Of a stretch of DNA of 5,724 bases, positions 5,704 through 5,724 are shown in pieces. A program made the translations under genes and the position numbers. The notes under the pieces are model-generated. The model was not told the origin of the DNA. It did no database searches and worked only from the letters and a program-made list of their open reading frames with translations. The DNA is taken from assembly GCA_030018895.1 (NCBI GenBank), contig JASEHM010000073.1, positions 1 through 5,724 on the forward strand, given 5' to 3'. This DNA comes from Candidatus Omnitrophota bacterium (GTDB lineage: Bacteria; Omnitrophota; Gorgyraeia; Gygaellales; Profunditerraquicolaceae). The first letter of the stretch is position 1, and each line of letters starts with the position of its first letter.

Positions 5704-5724
5704 TCCCGCAATCTTTAAGCGGGA
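5704..5724. repeat. Palindrome TCCCGC/GCGGGA at the right edge
   Basis: TCCCGC (5704-5709) and GCGGGA (5719-5724) form a perfect 6-bp GC-rich stem around a 9-nt loop. The right arm is cut by the window end, so the palindrome may be longer: CAT precedes the left arm and would require ATG after the window. The form GTCATTCCCGC...GCGGGAAT resembles a dispersed palindromic repeat I recall from several bacterial genomes. There is no U-tract on the minus-strand side inside the window, so it is not a clear terminator for anything here. It lies about 48 nt upstream of the aminotransferase ATG. Confidence 0.5.

Noticed and set aside
1..5724. tRNA, rRNA, CRISPR array, riboswitch or complete insertion sequence
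   Set aside because: I saw no regularly spaced repeats, cloverleaf-like segments, transposase motifs or long leader regions. Almost all of the window is accounted for by six genes.

Overview
The window is low-GC, densely coded bacterial DNA holding six genes in two convergent blocks. Nothing is a phage, plasmid, CRISPR or RNA gene. The MEP-pathway enzyme IspH points to a bacterium. The sugar-nucleotide and glycosyltransferase genes suggest an organism with a glycosylated envelope. An A-rich coding strand, minimal spacing and genes of this type would fit a low-GC, uncultured environmental lineage such as Omnitrophota, but that placement is a guess and not a demonstrated assignment.

Left block (plus strand, 85-2659): a trans-polyprenyl diphosphate synthase, then ispH 4 nt later, then a DJ-1/PfpI-family protein 9 nt after ispH. 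IspH makes IPP and DMAPP, and the synthase condenses them into a longer prenyl diphosphate. Its active-site pattern suggests about C20 (GGPP). The DJ-1-like protein is probably an accessory quality-control or stress protein rather than a pathway enzyme. The first 84 nt hold no complete gene. They contain a possible C-terminal tail of an upstream gene and a weak sigma-70-like promoter match.

Right block (minus strand, transcribed from 5656 down to 2662): a DegT/DnrJ/EryC1/StrS-type PLP sugar aminotransferase, a family 2 glycosyltransferase of the WaaE-like type with a C-terminal membrane helix, and an extended-SDR nucleotide-sugar epimerase resembling CDP-paratose 2-epimerase. The three genes are joined by 4-nt stop/start overlaps (ATGA, then GTGA), each with a Shine-Dalgarno sequence inside the preceding gene, so they look like one translationally coupled operon. 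Together they would make or modify an amino or deoxy sugar and attach it to a lipid-linked or surface glycan. The two blocks meet with only 2 nt between stop codons and no recognisable terminator.

The most unusual feature is a 60-nt GC-rich, palindrome-bearing segment inserted in frame in the aminotransferase (5090-5149). It adds 20 residues, including a repeated LPR motif, between two conserved cofactor-binding blocks. It behaves like a small selfish palindromic element that tolerates being translated. A second, unrelated palindrome lies at the right edge (5704-5724). Apart from these, I see ordinary housekeeping and envelope genes and no convincing previously undescribed system.
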